A stretch of 51,221 nucleotides of DNA from an uncultured bacterium (lineage in GTDB: Bacteria; Cyanobacteriota; Vampirovibrionia; Gastranaerophilales; Gastranaerophilaceae), in assembly GCA_948684385.1 (NCBI GenBank), contig CAPQCU010000004.1, positions 1 through 51,221 on the forward strand. Reading direction: 5' to 3'. The position numbers and the translations under genes are program-made. This document shows positions 1 through 11,004 of this stretch, in pieces. Under the pieces are notes generated by a model that did not search any database, was not told the origin of the DNA, and was given only the letters and a program-made list of their open reading frames with translations. Each line of letters begins with the position of its first letter. Positions within the stretch are counted from its first letter, which is position 1.

Positions 1-1810
<1,810 letters not shown>

Positions 1811-1909
1811 AATATTATTTAGATTATTCATTGATGATTACGTTATATCATTTCTTTTGTTTGTTTTTAATAACAGTTTTATCAAACTTTACGCGATAAC
1901 CGCCTTTAG

Positions 1910-2013
1910 CTCCTGTGGAATCAAAGATTCCTACGTCGCTATCGTAGTGCTACGTCACCTGCCAGCATTTGCCTGCGCAAACGCTGCACCGTGACTTCGC
2001 ACCGGCTACCGCA
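1910..2013 (-). repeat. Hairpin repeat element, copy A (rRNA spacer)
   Basis: This ~104-bp element aligns along its whole length with copies at 2231-2334 and 41467-41566. In plus-strand reading it starts TCCTGT, has a hairpin GGAATC-AAA-GATTCC (1917-1931), a shared block ATCGTAGTG, a second hairpin with a near-perfect 10-bp stem (1963-1972 with 1977-1986), and ends CACCGGCT-type. Stem sequences differ from the other copies while pairing is kept. In the rRNA transcript it reads in the opposite sense, AGCCGGTG first. Function unknown. Confidence 0.8.
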
Positions 2014-2230
2014 TGATATACGCTTATATCTTATGCAATTTTCAATGTACAACTGCGTGAGCAGTGAGTTTTCGTTTCTGAACTCGTTCTCACGTTCAGA
2101 GCTTGCACTCTGATAACAAAATAGACTAAAGACAAACTTATTAACTCAGCCTCCATCATACAATGAATAATAGTAAGTTGTATAACTTCATAGGCTTCGA
2201 CCTTGGGATGGCGTGTTTCTTTGCCTTATG

Positions 2231-2334
2231 CGCCTGTCAAATCAAAGATTTGAAACGGCGCTATCGTAGTGTTTCGTTCTCAGTTTGTCACTGCCTACGC
2301 AGTGCCAAATTCGAACTTCACACCGGCTCACGCA
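2231..2334 (-). repeat. Hairpin repeat element, copy B (next to 16S 3' end)
   Basis: Second copy of the ~104-bp element, starting about 10 nt beyond the 16S 3' end in the direction of transcription. The first hairpin here is CAAATC-AAA-GATTTG (2238-2252) and the later one is CACTGC-CTAC-GCAGTG (2289-2304). Both stems differ from copy A but still pair. The shared blocks CGCCTGT, ATCAAAGATT, ATCGTAGTGTTTCG and CTTCACACCGGCT tie it to the copy at 41467-41566. Confidence 0.82.
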
Positions 2335-2343
2335 ATCTCCCTA

Positions 2344-3865
<1,522 letters not shown>

Positions 3866-4238
3866 AGAAAGTTATTAGATGTGCCATTGGCACTTTCTAG
3901 CTCATTAACGCTAAGCTATTGCTTAACTTTTTTGTCTCGGATTTCCGTCAGGAAATCCCGTTGTCCTATCATTCAACGAATTAACAAGTTTATTTCGTCT
4001 TCAGCTATTCTGTTGTCAAGGTGCAAATTCTTTTGCGACAACAAGCGTTTATTTACTATTTAGTAAAATATCAATTTCGGCTTGTTTATATATTTTAGGA
4101 AGATTATCAGATTACTCAATTCCTCTGACTGTATGCTATTCATACTTCATCAACCAGGGCATTTCAACCTCTGTGAACATTTGAACTGGAAGTCTGACTT
4201 CCAACCCTTCTGTCCTCGCCGGTTCCTTCAACCGACAT
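3866..4238 (-). other. rRNA operon leader
   Basis: About 370 nt separate the predicted transcription start from 16S. No convincing reading frame is seen. On the minus strand the leader holds compact hairpins: TGGAAGT-CAG-ACTTCCA (4187-4203) and GGATTTCC-TGAC-GGAAATCC (about 3940-3959). These are plausible antitermination or RNase III processing structures. I could not match a standard boxA with certainty. Confidence 0.6.
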
Positions 4239-4243
4239 TCATT

Positions 4244-4271
4244 ATCATATTCCATCAATTTTAAAAGTCAA
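4244..4271 (-). promoter_or_regulatory. rRNA operon promoter (sigma-70 type)
   Basis: On the minus strand TTGACT (4266-4271) and TATGAT (4244-4249) are separated by 16 bp. An A/T-rich stretch lies just upstream (4272-4300) and could act as an UP element. It is the only strong -35/-10 pair seen between the terminator at 4345-4374 and 16S, and its direction fits the rRNA operon. Confidence 0.75.
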
Positions 4272-4344
4272 CACCTTTTTTTAAATTTCTTTTACAATTC
4301 TTAAAAATTTTTACAAAACCCTTGTAAACATTGATTTCTAAATC

Positions 4345-4374
4345 AAGAAAAAAGGCTAAGTAAATTAGCCTTTT
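4345..4374 (-). terminator. Rho-independent terminator of the 125-aa gene
   Basis: A 10-bp stem, AAAAGGCTAA with TTAGCCTTTT (4350-4359 and 4365-4374), has a 5-nt loop and is followed on the minus strand by a run of T. It lies 34 nt after the stop codon of the upstream minus-strand gene and before the rRNA promoter. Confidence 0.8.
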
Positions 4375-4407
4375 GAAATTAAGTGTAGAAAAATTGAGAA
4401 AATATTT

Positions 4408-4785
4408 TTATTCTGACATGCCCATTAACTTATCCATCACTACATCCATCACAGAAGGGGCAAGTTCTTCACCGAACTCTTGTTCTATGATTGTCATGAA
4501 GTACTCATAATTTTCCATAAATCCTGCTACTCGTTCTTCTATTGTAGGATCTGTTACAATTCCTTCAACCTGAGCAGGAGCATTAATAACATTTGCAAAA
4601 TTATTATTAGCTGCCATCCAATCCATAATTTTAGATGGGTCAACCTGTGTTTCTTCGTAATTGTTTACTAAACCTTGTTCTTGAGGATTTTGTTCTTTTG
4701 AAACATCTTCCTGTTTTCTTTGCGGCATGTATCCGCCTACGCCGTAATTTCCATAACCTGAAAGTCTGCCGATTCCGTCTGTCAT
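4408..4785 (-). CDS. Small acidic protein of unknown function, sigma-28-type promoter
   Basis: A 125-aa protein I do not recognise. The N-terminus is Gly/Tyr/Asn-rich (about 1-20), the middle is polar (20-45), and the C-terminal half (about 75-125) is predicted helical and acidic. There is no signal peptide, membrane segment or cysteine. The start is set by AAGGAG ending 8 nt before the ATG. A near-perfect sigma-28 promoter at 4822-4848 precedes it and a terminator follows, so it is a single-gene unit. The promoter suggests expression with late flagellar and chemotaxis genes; that is inference and the protein's job is unknown. Confidence 0.8.
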   Translation of the reverse strand: MTDGIGRLSGYGNYGVGGYMPQRKQEDVSKEQNPQEQGLVNNYEETQVDPSKIMDWMAANNNFANVINAPAQVEGIVTDPTIEERVAGFMENYEYFMTIIEQEFGEELAPSVMDVVMDKLMGMSE

Positions 4786-4821
4786 TTTTCTACTCCTTAT
4801 TTTCTTTTCTTTATGCTATAT

Positions 4822-4848
4822 ATATCGGCATAATTTTTGAAAACTTTA
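4822..4848 (-). promoter_or_regulatory. Sigma-28 (FliA)-type promoter
   Basis: On the minus strand TAAAGTTT (4841-4848) and GCCGATAT (4822-4829) are separated by exactly 11 bp. The known FliA consensus is TAAAGTTT-N11-GCCGATAA, so 15 of 16 specified bases match. It points at the 125-aa gene, giving a leader of about 30 nt. A TTTGTAAC box sits 17 bp upstream (4866-4873), the same distance as at 22957-22983. Confidence 0.85.
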
Positions 4849-4865
4849 GGATTTTTTAGAAAACT

Positions 4866-4883
4866 GTTACAAATCGTTACAAA
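4866..4883. repeat. GTTACAA direct repeat, copy 1
   Basis: GTTACAAATCGTTACAAA matches 17 of 18 bases of the sequence at 6976-6993, in the same orientation. The two copies bracket the HD-domain gene; this one overlaps its stop codon and lies just upstream of the sigma-28 promoter. Each copy holds two GTTACAA words 10 bp apart, about one helical turn, which fits a protein-binding site. Confidence 0.5.
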
Positions 4884-6936
4884 ATGTAGTAAATGGCAAG
4901 TCATGTTTGAGCGCATATTTTCTTAAAAATGCGGTTCTGTCAAGGGCTTCAGTATTTAAAAATTCTATCGGATTATTAATTTTCTTATCAGCAAGACTGT
5001 ACGCATAGGGCGACATCGGAGTAAATTCAGAAGCATAAAACTCGTTATATTCACGCCCTGCACGTCTTTTATTAGATTTCATTGCACCAAGAGTTTTAAT
5101 CATTTTTTCTCTAATATTTTCCGGATAAATTTCTGTATAAGGTTTATTTTGATTTTCAAGTACAAATTTTTGATACTCTTCATCTGTCATGCCGGAAGCT
5201 TTCTTCAGAATATTAGAAACATAAGGACGCCAGCTTCTGCGATTTGTATATTCAATCAAATATCTAAAGTGTTTGAGAGATTTTTTAAATCCTGAGCCGG
5301 CATCAACTTCTCCGCCGCCTATAATATTAAATGTATCTGCGTAGCCTAAAAGTCCCTGAGGTCTGAAGAAACGGAACTTTGTTTCAGGACGTTCAGCATA
5401 GCTTACGGAAAGCAGCGCATTACTGTCAGGAAGTGCAAAAGCGCAAAATCTTGCCAGTTGATTTTCAAAGGTGAGTCCATGAGCTAAGAATTTTATATTA
5501 CCGGTTTCAACTTCCAGACCATTGTCCAAACGGATTTTTATCCCTTTAGTTGTACTTCCTTTCGGAAAGCCGATTTTTTCCCAGTCTTCAACTTCATTAA
5601 AATTTAAAACAACCAGTCCGTCTTTATCTACATAAACACCTTTAACATCGGTACTTCCGTCTGTGTTTATTTGTCTTACGACTTCTTTTATCCGACTTGC
5701 TTTCGGAAACTGCGTCATCGGAACAATAGGTTGTGTCTGCTGAAGTTGATTTATTCTATTTTTTATAATCTTTGCATAAATATCTGCAGCTTCGCCAAAG
5801 CTTTTGACTTTACCATCAAGCTTAATATGAGCTTTTCCATTTGTAGTATCGTGGAAGCTGCCGTCTGCTTTTACAGCTTTTAAATCAGCATGAGTAAACA
5901 TCAAAGCCATCTCAAAAAGATTATCTTTCATAAACTCCCATGAAACTTGCATAATTCTGTAATCTCTTCTATCTTTAGACTCTATGTTGACGTATTTAAG
6001 CCATTCATGGTTTTTAATAAGTTTATATAATTTATTTTCTTCATCTTTTGTAAGCCCTAAACGCTTCGTAATAAAATAAGTTTCAAGGCTGCTGTCAAAG
6101 GGATGTTCTTCATCAATCACGCCTTCTTTTTTCGTAATATCGTGCATCAGGGCAGCAAGCATCATAACTTTTTTATCGGAATTGTTCAAATTTTTAAATC
6201 CGGAATCTGCTGCAATATTTTTAAGAACCTTCATAGAGTGATTAAACACATCAAAATCGTGCGCTCCGTGCTGCTTTCTTCCGACAGTAGATTTAAGCTC
6301 CGGAATACATTTGAAAATAACATCAAGGCTTTGATTATCTTGAGATAATTTCATTAACGCTGCATTAAATTCTTTTACCTGTTCAGGCGGAAGTTTTTCA
6401 AACTTAATTCCGATTGAAGCAACAAGTTGTTCTAATAGTTTTGCGTATTCTCCTTCGTTTTTTGGCAGAAGCGGAAAATCCATCATCAGACGTTTTTCAA
6501 GTTTTTTAGGATAATGCCTTATAGGGATTATATCTTGCATTCCTTCAAAAATATATCTGTTTAACTCAAAAACAATCATCTCATCTTTCACAATCTTCTT
6601 TAGCAGTGATTTTCGCTCCTTCAAAGCAATGTATTCCAGATTTTCTGCATGAAGCAGTTCTCTAAAATGCAATCCTCCGCTATGTATATATAATAGCAGT
6701 TTTTTAAAAGAAATGTCACTTCGTGTAAGCAGCTTTTCTAAATCGCGGTCTGCATCCTTGCCATAACCTCCCAGCCACTGGTAAAACTTCAGCAGTCCTT
6801 TTGCGACAGCCTTTTGAGCAAAGTTTCTATTACCCTGCAATACAGCTGGAGCTTTCAGCGGAGTTTGATAAGATTTAAAATTTGTACTGCGGGTAATTGT
6901 ATTGTTATATACCGGTATTGTATTTTGAATTTTCAT
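4867..6936 (-). CDS. Large HD-domain phosphohydrolase-like protein
   Basis: A 689-aa protein with one recognisable domain. Residues about 220-355 carry an HD metal-dependent phosphohydrolase pattern: H233 in FNHS, H265-D266 in LMHD, H310 in KNHEW, and a later HAD near 348-351. The context HDFDVFNH resembles the HD part of CCA-adding-type enzymes, but no nucleotidyltransferase motif is seen. The first ~30 residues are Asn/Thr-rich and disordered-looking; the C-terminal 350 residues match no family I can name. No signal peptide. There is no clear Shine-Dalgarno at the ATG. Substrate (nucleotide, cyclic nucleotide or RNA) is unknown. Confidence 0.8.
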   Translation of the reverse strand: MKIQNTIPVYNNTITRSTNFKSYQTPLKAPAVLQGNRNFAQKAVAKGLLKFYQWLGGYGKDADRDLEKLLTRSDISFKKLLLYIHSGGLHFRELLHAENLEYIALKERKSLLKKIVKDEMIVFELNRYIFEGMQDIIPIRHYPKKLEKRLMMDFPLLPKNEGEYAKLLEQLVASIGIKFEKLPPEQVKEFNAALMKLSQDNQSLDVIFKCIPELKSTVGRKQHGAHDFDVFNHSMKVLKNIAADSGFKNLNNSDKKVMMLAALMHDITKKEGVIDEEHPFDSSLETYFITKRLGLTKDEENKLYKLIKNHEWLKYVNIESKDRRDYRIMQVSWEFMKDNLFEMALMFTHADLKAVKADGSFHDTTNGKAHIKLDGKVKSFGEAADIYAKIIKNRINQLQQTQPIVPMTQFPKASRIKEVVRQINTDGSTDVKGVYVDKDGLVVLNFNEVEDWEKIGFPKGSTTKGIKIRLDNGLEVETGNIKFLAHGLTFENQLARFCAFALPDSNALLSVSYAERPETKFRFFRPQGLLGYADTFNIIGGGEVDAGSGFKKSLKHFRYLIEYTNRRSWRPYVSNILKKASGMTDEEYQKFVLENQNKPYTEIYPENIREKMIKTLGAMKSNKRRAGREYNEFYASEFTPMSPYAYSLADKKINNPIEFLNTEALDRTAFLRKYALKHDLPFTTFCNDL

Positions 6937-6975
6937 AACTAAATAATTAAAACACGCTAAAAAAATTTTTTGCTA

Positions 6976-6993
6976 GTTACAATTCGTTACAAA
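6976..6993. repeat. GTTACAA direct repeat, copy 2
   Basis: GTTACAATTCGTTACAAA, one mismatch to 4866-4883. It lies in the intergenic region between the divergent HD-domain gene (starts 6936) and the 78-aa gene (starts 7059), so it could control either. Confidence 0.45.
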
Positions 6994-7011
6994 TAAGCAA
7001 TTCTTATGACG

Positions 7012-7045
7012 GACTTTATTTTATATATATAAGTGTAGTAATAAG
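7012..7045 (+). promoter_or_regulatory. Shared promoter box upstream of the 78-aa gene
   Basis: GACTTTATT is followed by a TATATATA-rich core and AAGTGTAGTAATAAG. The same arrangement occurs at 37283-37312 before the HEAT-repeat gene. The TATATAAG part could be a -10 element, but no standard -35 is clear, so the sigma class is uncertain. Confidence 0.45.
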
Positions 7046-7058
7046 AAGGTGTAATTTT

Positions 7059-7295
7059 ATGACTATGAATATTGGCGGTATGGGAATGGGTGGAATGAAT
7101 ATGATGGGAAACACAACGGGCGCAGGAAGCGTTCAGAATGTTCCCCAATATTTTCAGGCAAAATACGGCTGCGAAGATTGTTTCAGAAAAGAGCCTTACT
7201 GGAATGAATATCCAAAACCGGTACAGCCGGAGCCCAAAAACAGCCTTAATCCGTCTTTTATGAAGAGGTTATTACATAATATACTTGGAGGATGA
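7059..7295 (+). CDS. Small Gly/Met-rich protein of unknown function
   Basis: A 78-aa protein. The first 22 residues are almost only Gly, Met and Asn (GGMGMGGMNMMGN); a CEDC pair follows at about residues 38-41, then a Pro/Glu stretch and a basic amphipathic end (FMKRLLHNILGG). No signal peptide or clear membrane helix. GAAGG lies about 10 nt before the ATG. It shares its promoter box with the 301-aa gene at 37323. Not recognised; clearly expressed-looking because of its start region and codon use. Confidence 0.65.
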   Translation: MTMNIGGMGMGGMNMMGNTTGAGSVQNVPQYFQAKYGCEDCFRKEPYWNEYPKPVQPEPKNSLNPSFMKRLLHNILGG

Positions 7296-7354
7296 TGTAC
7301 GTATATTTCCTATTCATGATAATATAAATCATGTAGCAAAATAGGAGTAAAAAT

Positions 7355-7855
7355 ATGGCTAAAGATTGCAGTTTTGATGTTGTATCAGAATTTGATAAAC
7401 AAGAACTTGTTAACGCAGTTGATCAGGTTAAGAGAGATTTAACTTCAAGATTTGATTTAAAAAATTCAAATTCAGATATTAATTTAGATGCCGATAAATC
7501 CATCACGATTACCACTAACGATGACATGAAGCTTAGAAATATATATGACATTTTGCAGTCAAAACTCATCAAACGCGGAATAAGTACAAAAATTCTTGAC
7601 CCGCAGGCTATTGAAAACGCTTTAGGCGGAAACGTAAGACAAGTGTTCAATCTTAGAAAAGGGCTTACGCAGGAGCTTGCAAAGAAAATTGTAAGCGATA
7701 TCAAAGATTCAAAGCTTAAAGTACAGGCTTCTATTCAAGGCGAGCAAGTGCGTGTTTCAGGGAAAAGCAGAGATGATTTGCAAGCTGTAATCCAGATGCT
7801 TCGCGGAAACGAAGAAAAATATGACGCTCCGCTGCAATTTACAAATTACAGATAG
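7355..7855 (+). CDS. yajQ: YajQ-family nucleotide-binding protein
   Basis: A 166-aa protein, the usual length of the YajQ family, whose members bind RNA, nucleotides or cyclic di-GMP. The N-terminal signature SFDVVSEFDKQELVNAVDQ and the C-terminal VRVSGKSRDDLQAVIQ are typical of its two ferredoxin-like half domains. AGGAG stands 7 nt before the ATG. The stop codon TAG runs straight into GGGGTAAAT, one of the dispersed repeat words. mgtE follows after 55 bp, probably co-transcribed. A cyclic di-GMP role would fit the PilZ protein at 16500, but that link is inference. Confidence 0.95.
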   Translation: MAKDCSFDVVSEFDKQELVNAVDQVKRDLTSRFDLKNSNSDINLDADKSITITTNDDMKLRNIYDILQSKLIKRGISTKILDPQAIENALGGNVRQVFNLRKGLTQELAKKIVSDIKDSKLKVQASIQGEQVRVSGKSRDDLQAVIQMLRGNEEKYDAPLQFTNYR

Positions 7856-7910
7856 GGGTAAATAATCTGGTCGGAAGGTTGGAACTACAAGTTAATGTAG
7901 AGGTGGTAAA

Positions 7911-9284
7911 ATGTCAAACATTGAAAACACAATAGATAGAATTCAGGAATTGATTGAATGCGATGAAAAGAATTTGCTCTGCGAAGAGTTAAACGGTTTT
8001 CACTCGGCAGATTTGGCTGACATTTTACAGGAGTTAAAACCAGAAGAACGTCTTTTTTGTTTTCCGATGATTGACGAAGAAAAAGCTGCAGATGTTATTG
8101 AATACCTGCCTCCGCAGCTTCAGGTAGAAATATTAGGCGACATTGATACGGAGCTTGCTTCAAGGCTTATCTCTAAACTTCCGCACGACGAAGCAGCTGA
8201 CGTTCTGGGTGATATGGAAGAAGACGAAACTCAGGCTTATTTAGACCAGCTGCCTAAAAAGTTTTCATCTGAAATTCGTGAACTTTTAACCTACAATGAA
8301 GATACGGCAGGCGGTATCATGACTCCGCTTGTACTTACTGTTTACGACAATATGACAGTTAAAGAAGCCCTTGACACAATTCGTATTAAAGCAGAAAAAG
8401 AAAACATGGAACTTTACTACGCTTACGTTGTAGATAAGTACAACCACCTTGTCGGGGTAGTTTCATTGAGAAATCTTCTGACAACTCCTTTCCATCTCAA
8501 TGTTTCGGATATTATGTCAAAAGACCTTGTAAAAATTCATGTAGACGATTATCAAGGTCATATTGCTGATATTTTCATGAAATACCAGTTCAATGCGCTG
8601 CCGGTGGTCGATTTATACGACCACTTAAAAGGTATTGTAACGTGGGATGACGTTCAAGACATCGTTGAAGAAGAAACAACTGATGAAATCTTAACTTCAT
8701 CAGGTATCGTAACCGATTTAGGTGATGAAGACGATGATATCTTAACCGGAAGCCTTGCTCATGCAATAAAAGCGAGAATTCCGTGGCTGTTTATTACTCT
8801 TATCGGTGAGTTTCTTGCCGTTACTGTTGCAAACAAGTTTGACAAATCCTTTACCGCACTCCCGATAATTGCAGCGTTTATGCCGCTCCTTGCAGGTTTA
8901 GGCGGAAATATCGGAACGCAGAGTATTACGCTTATGGTGCGCGGGATGTCAACAGGACAAATAACCTTAAGCTCCGGCTGGCACCAGATTATGAGAGAAA
9001 CTGTAACAGGTTTAAGTATCGGAGCAATTTTCGGCATACTTGTAACGCTTGTAACATGGGGGTGGCAGCATAATTTAGAGCTCGGCTTAATCGTAGGTAT
9101 TGCAATGTCACTGAATATGACAATTGCAACTGTAATCGGAACTTGCACGCCTTTGATTTTAAAGAAAATGAAAATCGACCCTGCTGTAGCTTCAGGCCCT
9201 GTAATCGCAACTACAATCGACGTAGTTGGATTAGCAATTTATCTTGCTTTAGTAACATGGTATTTGATTGGGGTAAATAGCTAA
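7911..9284 (+). CDS. mgtE: Magnesium transporter MgtE
   Basis: A 457-aa inner-membrane Mg2+ channel, normal length. Residues about 1-130 form the acidic N domain (HSADLADILQEL, LPHDEAADVL), about 135-255 two CBS domains (GIMTP, VSLRNLL, IMSKDLV), and about 280-457 five hydrophobic helices with the conserved PLLAGLGGNIGTQS pore segment. GAGGTGG gives the start. The last codons (IGVNS) come from a GGGGTAAAT word, so the dispersed motif overlaps the end of the gene. The radical SAM gene starts 4 bp after the stop. Confidence 0.97.
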   Translation: MSNIENTIDRIQELIECDEKNLLCEELNGFHSADLADILQELKPEERLFCFPMIDEEKAADVIEYLPPQLQVEILGDIDTELASRLISKLPHDEAADVLGDMEEDETQAYLDQLPKKFSSEIRELLTYNEDTAGGIMTPLVLTVYDNMTVKEALDTIRIKAEKENMELYYAYVVDKYNHLVGVVSLRNLLTTPFHLNVSDIMSKDLVKIHVDDYQGHIADIFMKYQFNALPVVDLYDHLKGIVTWDDVQDIVEEETTDEILTSSGIVTDLGDEDDDILTGSLAHAIKARIPWLFITLIGEFLAVTVANKFDKSFTALPIIAAFMPLLAGLGGNIGTQSITLMVRGMSTGQITLSSGWHQIMRETVTGLSIGAIFGILVTLVTWGWQHNLELGLIVGIAMSLNMTIATVIGTCTPLILKKMKIDPAVASGPVIATTIDVVGLAIYLALVTWYLIGVNS

Positions 9285-9288
9285 GACC

Positions 9289-10200
9289 ATGAGCAAAAAA
9301 TATAATCAGTTCAGCAGTTTTTTAAAACAGAAATTCGGTGTAAAAGTTTACAAAATAACTCTTGACGCCGGTTTTTCATGTCCGAACCGTGACGGAACAA
9401 TCTCAAACTGCGGCTGCATATTCTGCGACGACGGCGGAAGTTTTTCTCAAGCACATTCAAACAGGCTGAGCATAGAAGAGCAGGTGCAAGTCGGAGCAGA
9501 AACTTTGAAAAACAGGTTCAAAGCTCAAAAATTCATGTCTTATTTTCAGGCTTTTTCCAATACTTATAAACCGGTCAAAGAACTCGAAAAAATCTACAAA
9601 GCCTCTTTGACCCATCCCGATATAGTCGGACTTTCAATCGGAACCAGACCGGACTGTATAGATGAAGAGAAGTTAAAACTAATCTCTTCGTTTACCCCCG
9701 ATTATTACACATGGATTGAATACGGGCTTCAGTCAGTTCATGATAAGACTTTATTAAAAATTAACCGCGGTCACGATTACAAATGTTTTTTAGATGCTTA
9801 TGAGAAAACAAAAAATGCGGGAGTAAATATTTGTCTGCATGTAATTTTAAACTTATTTGAAACTTACGAAGAGATGATGGAAACAGCCAAAACAATCGCC
9901 AAGCTTGAGCCTGAGGGTGTAAAAATTCACATGCTCTGCGCTCTGGAAGGAACAAAACTTGCTGATATGTATAACAAAGGCGAAATCAATTTTATGAGCG
10001 AAGATGAGTACGTTAGTACTGTTTGTGATTTTTTAGAATATTTACCTCCCGAAACAACAATTCACCGTCTCGCAGGAAACGGGCTCAGGACAGAACTAAT
10101 CGCTCCAAGATGGATAGGTAAAAAACTTGATACTCTAAATAGAATTGACAGAGAGTTTGAAAGAAGAAACTCTAAACAAGGGGAAAAATTTAAACTATAG
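9289..10200 (+). CDS. YhcC/TIGR01212-type radical SAM protein
   Basis: A 303-aa radical SAM enzyme. The N-terminus has the family's iron-sulfur cluster motif within CPNRDGTISNCGCIFC (residues about 27-42), followed by FQAFSNTYKP, GLSIGTRPDC and WIEYGLQS, all typical of the YhcC group. The chemical reaction of this family is not settled. The gene starts 4 bp after mgtE with no good Shine-Dalgarno, suggesting translational coupling. Its end overlaps the convergent HTH gene by 6 bp. Confidence 0.9.
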   Translation: MSKKYNQFSSFLKQKFGVKVYKITLDAGFSCPNRDGTISNCGCIFCDDGGSFSQAHSNRLSIEEQVQVGAETLKNRFKAQKFMSYFQAFSNTYKPVKELEKIYKASLTHPDIVGLSIGTRPDCIDEEKLKLISSFTPDYYTWIEYGLQSVHDKTLLKINRGHDYKCFLDAYEKTKNAGVNICLHVILNLFETYEEMMETAKTIAKLEPEGVKIHMLCALEGTKLADMYNKGEINFMSEDEYVSTVCDFLEYLPPETTIHRLAGNGLRTELIAPRWIGKKLDTLNRIDREFERRNSKQGEKFKL

Positions 10201-10458
10201 ACCAAACTCTTTTTTCAATGCAGCAACTTCTTTATCAACCAGAGCTCCAAACTCCTGAAAAGACAATCCCAGCAATTCTGCAATTCTAAAAGTGCTCACA
10301 GCAGAAGTCTTACTGTTTCCTGTCTCCAGCATGTATAAAGTTGTTGTCGGGAAATCGTGCTCATAGCAAAATATTGTAAACTTAATCCCGCGCCGTCTTC
10401 TTTCATTACGAAGCGCACGTCCGATTGCCATTTGCAAAATTTCTTCCATAGTCTTCAT
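10195..10458 (-). CDS. Small XRE-type HTH regulator
   Basis: An 87-aa protein from the ATG at 10458: one helix-turn-helix domain (RRRRGIKFTIFCYEHDFPTTTLYMLETGNSKTS, about 18-52) and a short helical tail. It resembles the 74-aa protein at 32437, with a FxxFCxExDxP core replacing the usual XRE turn. TATTAT ends 7 nt before the ATG and there is no Shine-Dalgarno, so the mRNA may be leaderless. A longer frame reaches upstream to 10572 but overlaps the smpB start and is unlikely. Target unknown. Confidence 0.75.
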   Translation of the reverse strand: MKTMEEILQMAIGRALRNERRRRGIKFTIFCYEHDFPTTTLYMLETGNSKTSAVSTFRIAELLGLSFQEFGALVDKEVAALKKEFGL

Positions 10459-10513
10459 AAAACATATAATAACTGCTTTGAAAAAATTTTTATTTCCGAA
10501 TTCAGGTATATAT

Positions 10514-10541
10514 TTGCAAACATTCACATTTGAATTATAAT
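10514..10541 (+). promoter_or_regulatory. smpB promoter predicting a leaderless mRNA
   Basis: TTGCAA (10514-10519), 16 bp, then TATAAT (10536-10541). The ATG begins 6 nt later at 10548, where transcription would start. There is no Shine-Dalgarno in those 6 nt. Confidence 0.75.
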
Positions 10542-10547
10542 ATTGGC

Positions 10548-10994
10548 ATGGACAAGAAAGTAATATCCACAAATAGAAAAGCTTTTCACGATTTTTTAAT
10601 TTTTGATAAATTTATTGCAGGGATTGTGTTAACAGGTACGGAAATTAAGTCTATACGCAAAGGCATGCTTAATCTTAAAGATTCTTTTGCAAAGATTGAA
10701 AATAATGAAATGTTTCTATACGGGATGCATATCTCACCTTATGAACAGGGTAACAGGTTTAACCATAAGCCGGATAGAGTGAGAAAATTACTTTTGCAAA
10801 AACGTGAAATCTTAAAAATTCAGGACAAAGTAAAAAAAGATGGAGTAACAATTGTTCCTCTTGAATTGTTTTTGACACATGGTTTTGCTAAGATAGAAAT
10901 CGGGCTGGCAAAAGGTAAAAAGCTTTATGATAAACGCGAAGCAATTACTAAAAAAACTCAGGAACGGGATATAGCCAGATTGTTAAAGAAATGA
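10548..10994 (+). CDS. smpB: SmpB, tmRNA-binding protein
   Basis: A 148-aa SsrA-binding protein for ribosome rescue by trans-translation. It shows the family core NRKAFHDF, GIVLTGTEIKSIRKG, LKDSFAKI, HISPYEQGNRFNH and the basic C-terminal tail KKLYDKREAITKK. The ATG at 10548 is chosen over one 18 nt upstream because that codon lies within the predicted promoter. The transcript is predicted to be leaderless. The 11005 gene follows 10 bp downstream, likely in the same operon. Confidence 0.96.
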   Translation: MDKKVISTNRKAFHDFLIFDKFIAGIVLTGTEIKSIRKGMLNLKDSFAKIENNEMFLYGMHISPYEQGNRFNHKPDRVRKLLLQKREILKIQDKVKKDGVTIVPLELFLTHGFAKIEIGLAKGKKLYDKREAITKKTQERDIARLLKK

Positions 10995-11004
10995 GGATTA
11001 GCGA

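Larger units (their letters stand above)
1811..2343 (-). other. 16S-23S internal transcribed spacer, no tRNA found
   Basis: This 530-bp spacer separates 16S from 23S. I searched it by eye for tRNA-Ile and tRNA-Ala signatures (GGTTCGA arms, anticodon stems) on the minus strand and found none. It holds two copies of a ~104-bp hairpin repeat (1910-2013 and 2231-2334) and short inverted repeats such as ATACAA/TTGTAT near 2157-2184 that could serve in rRNA processing. Absence of a tRNA is a visual judgement only. Confidence 0.8.
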
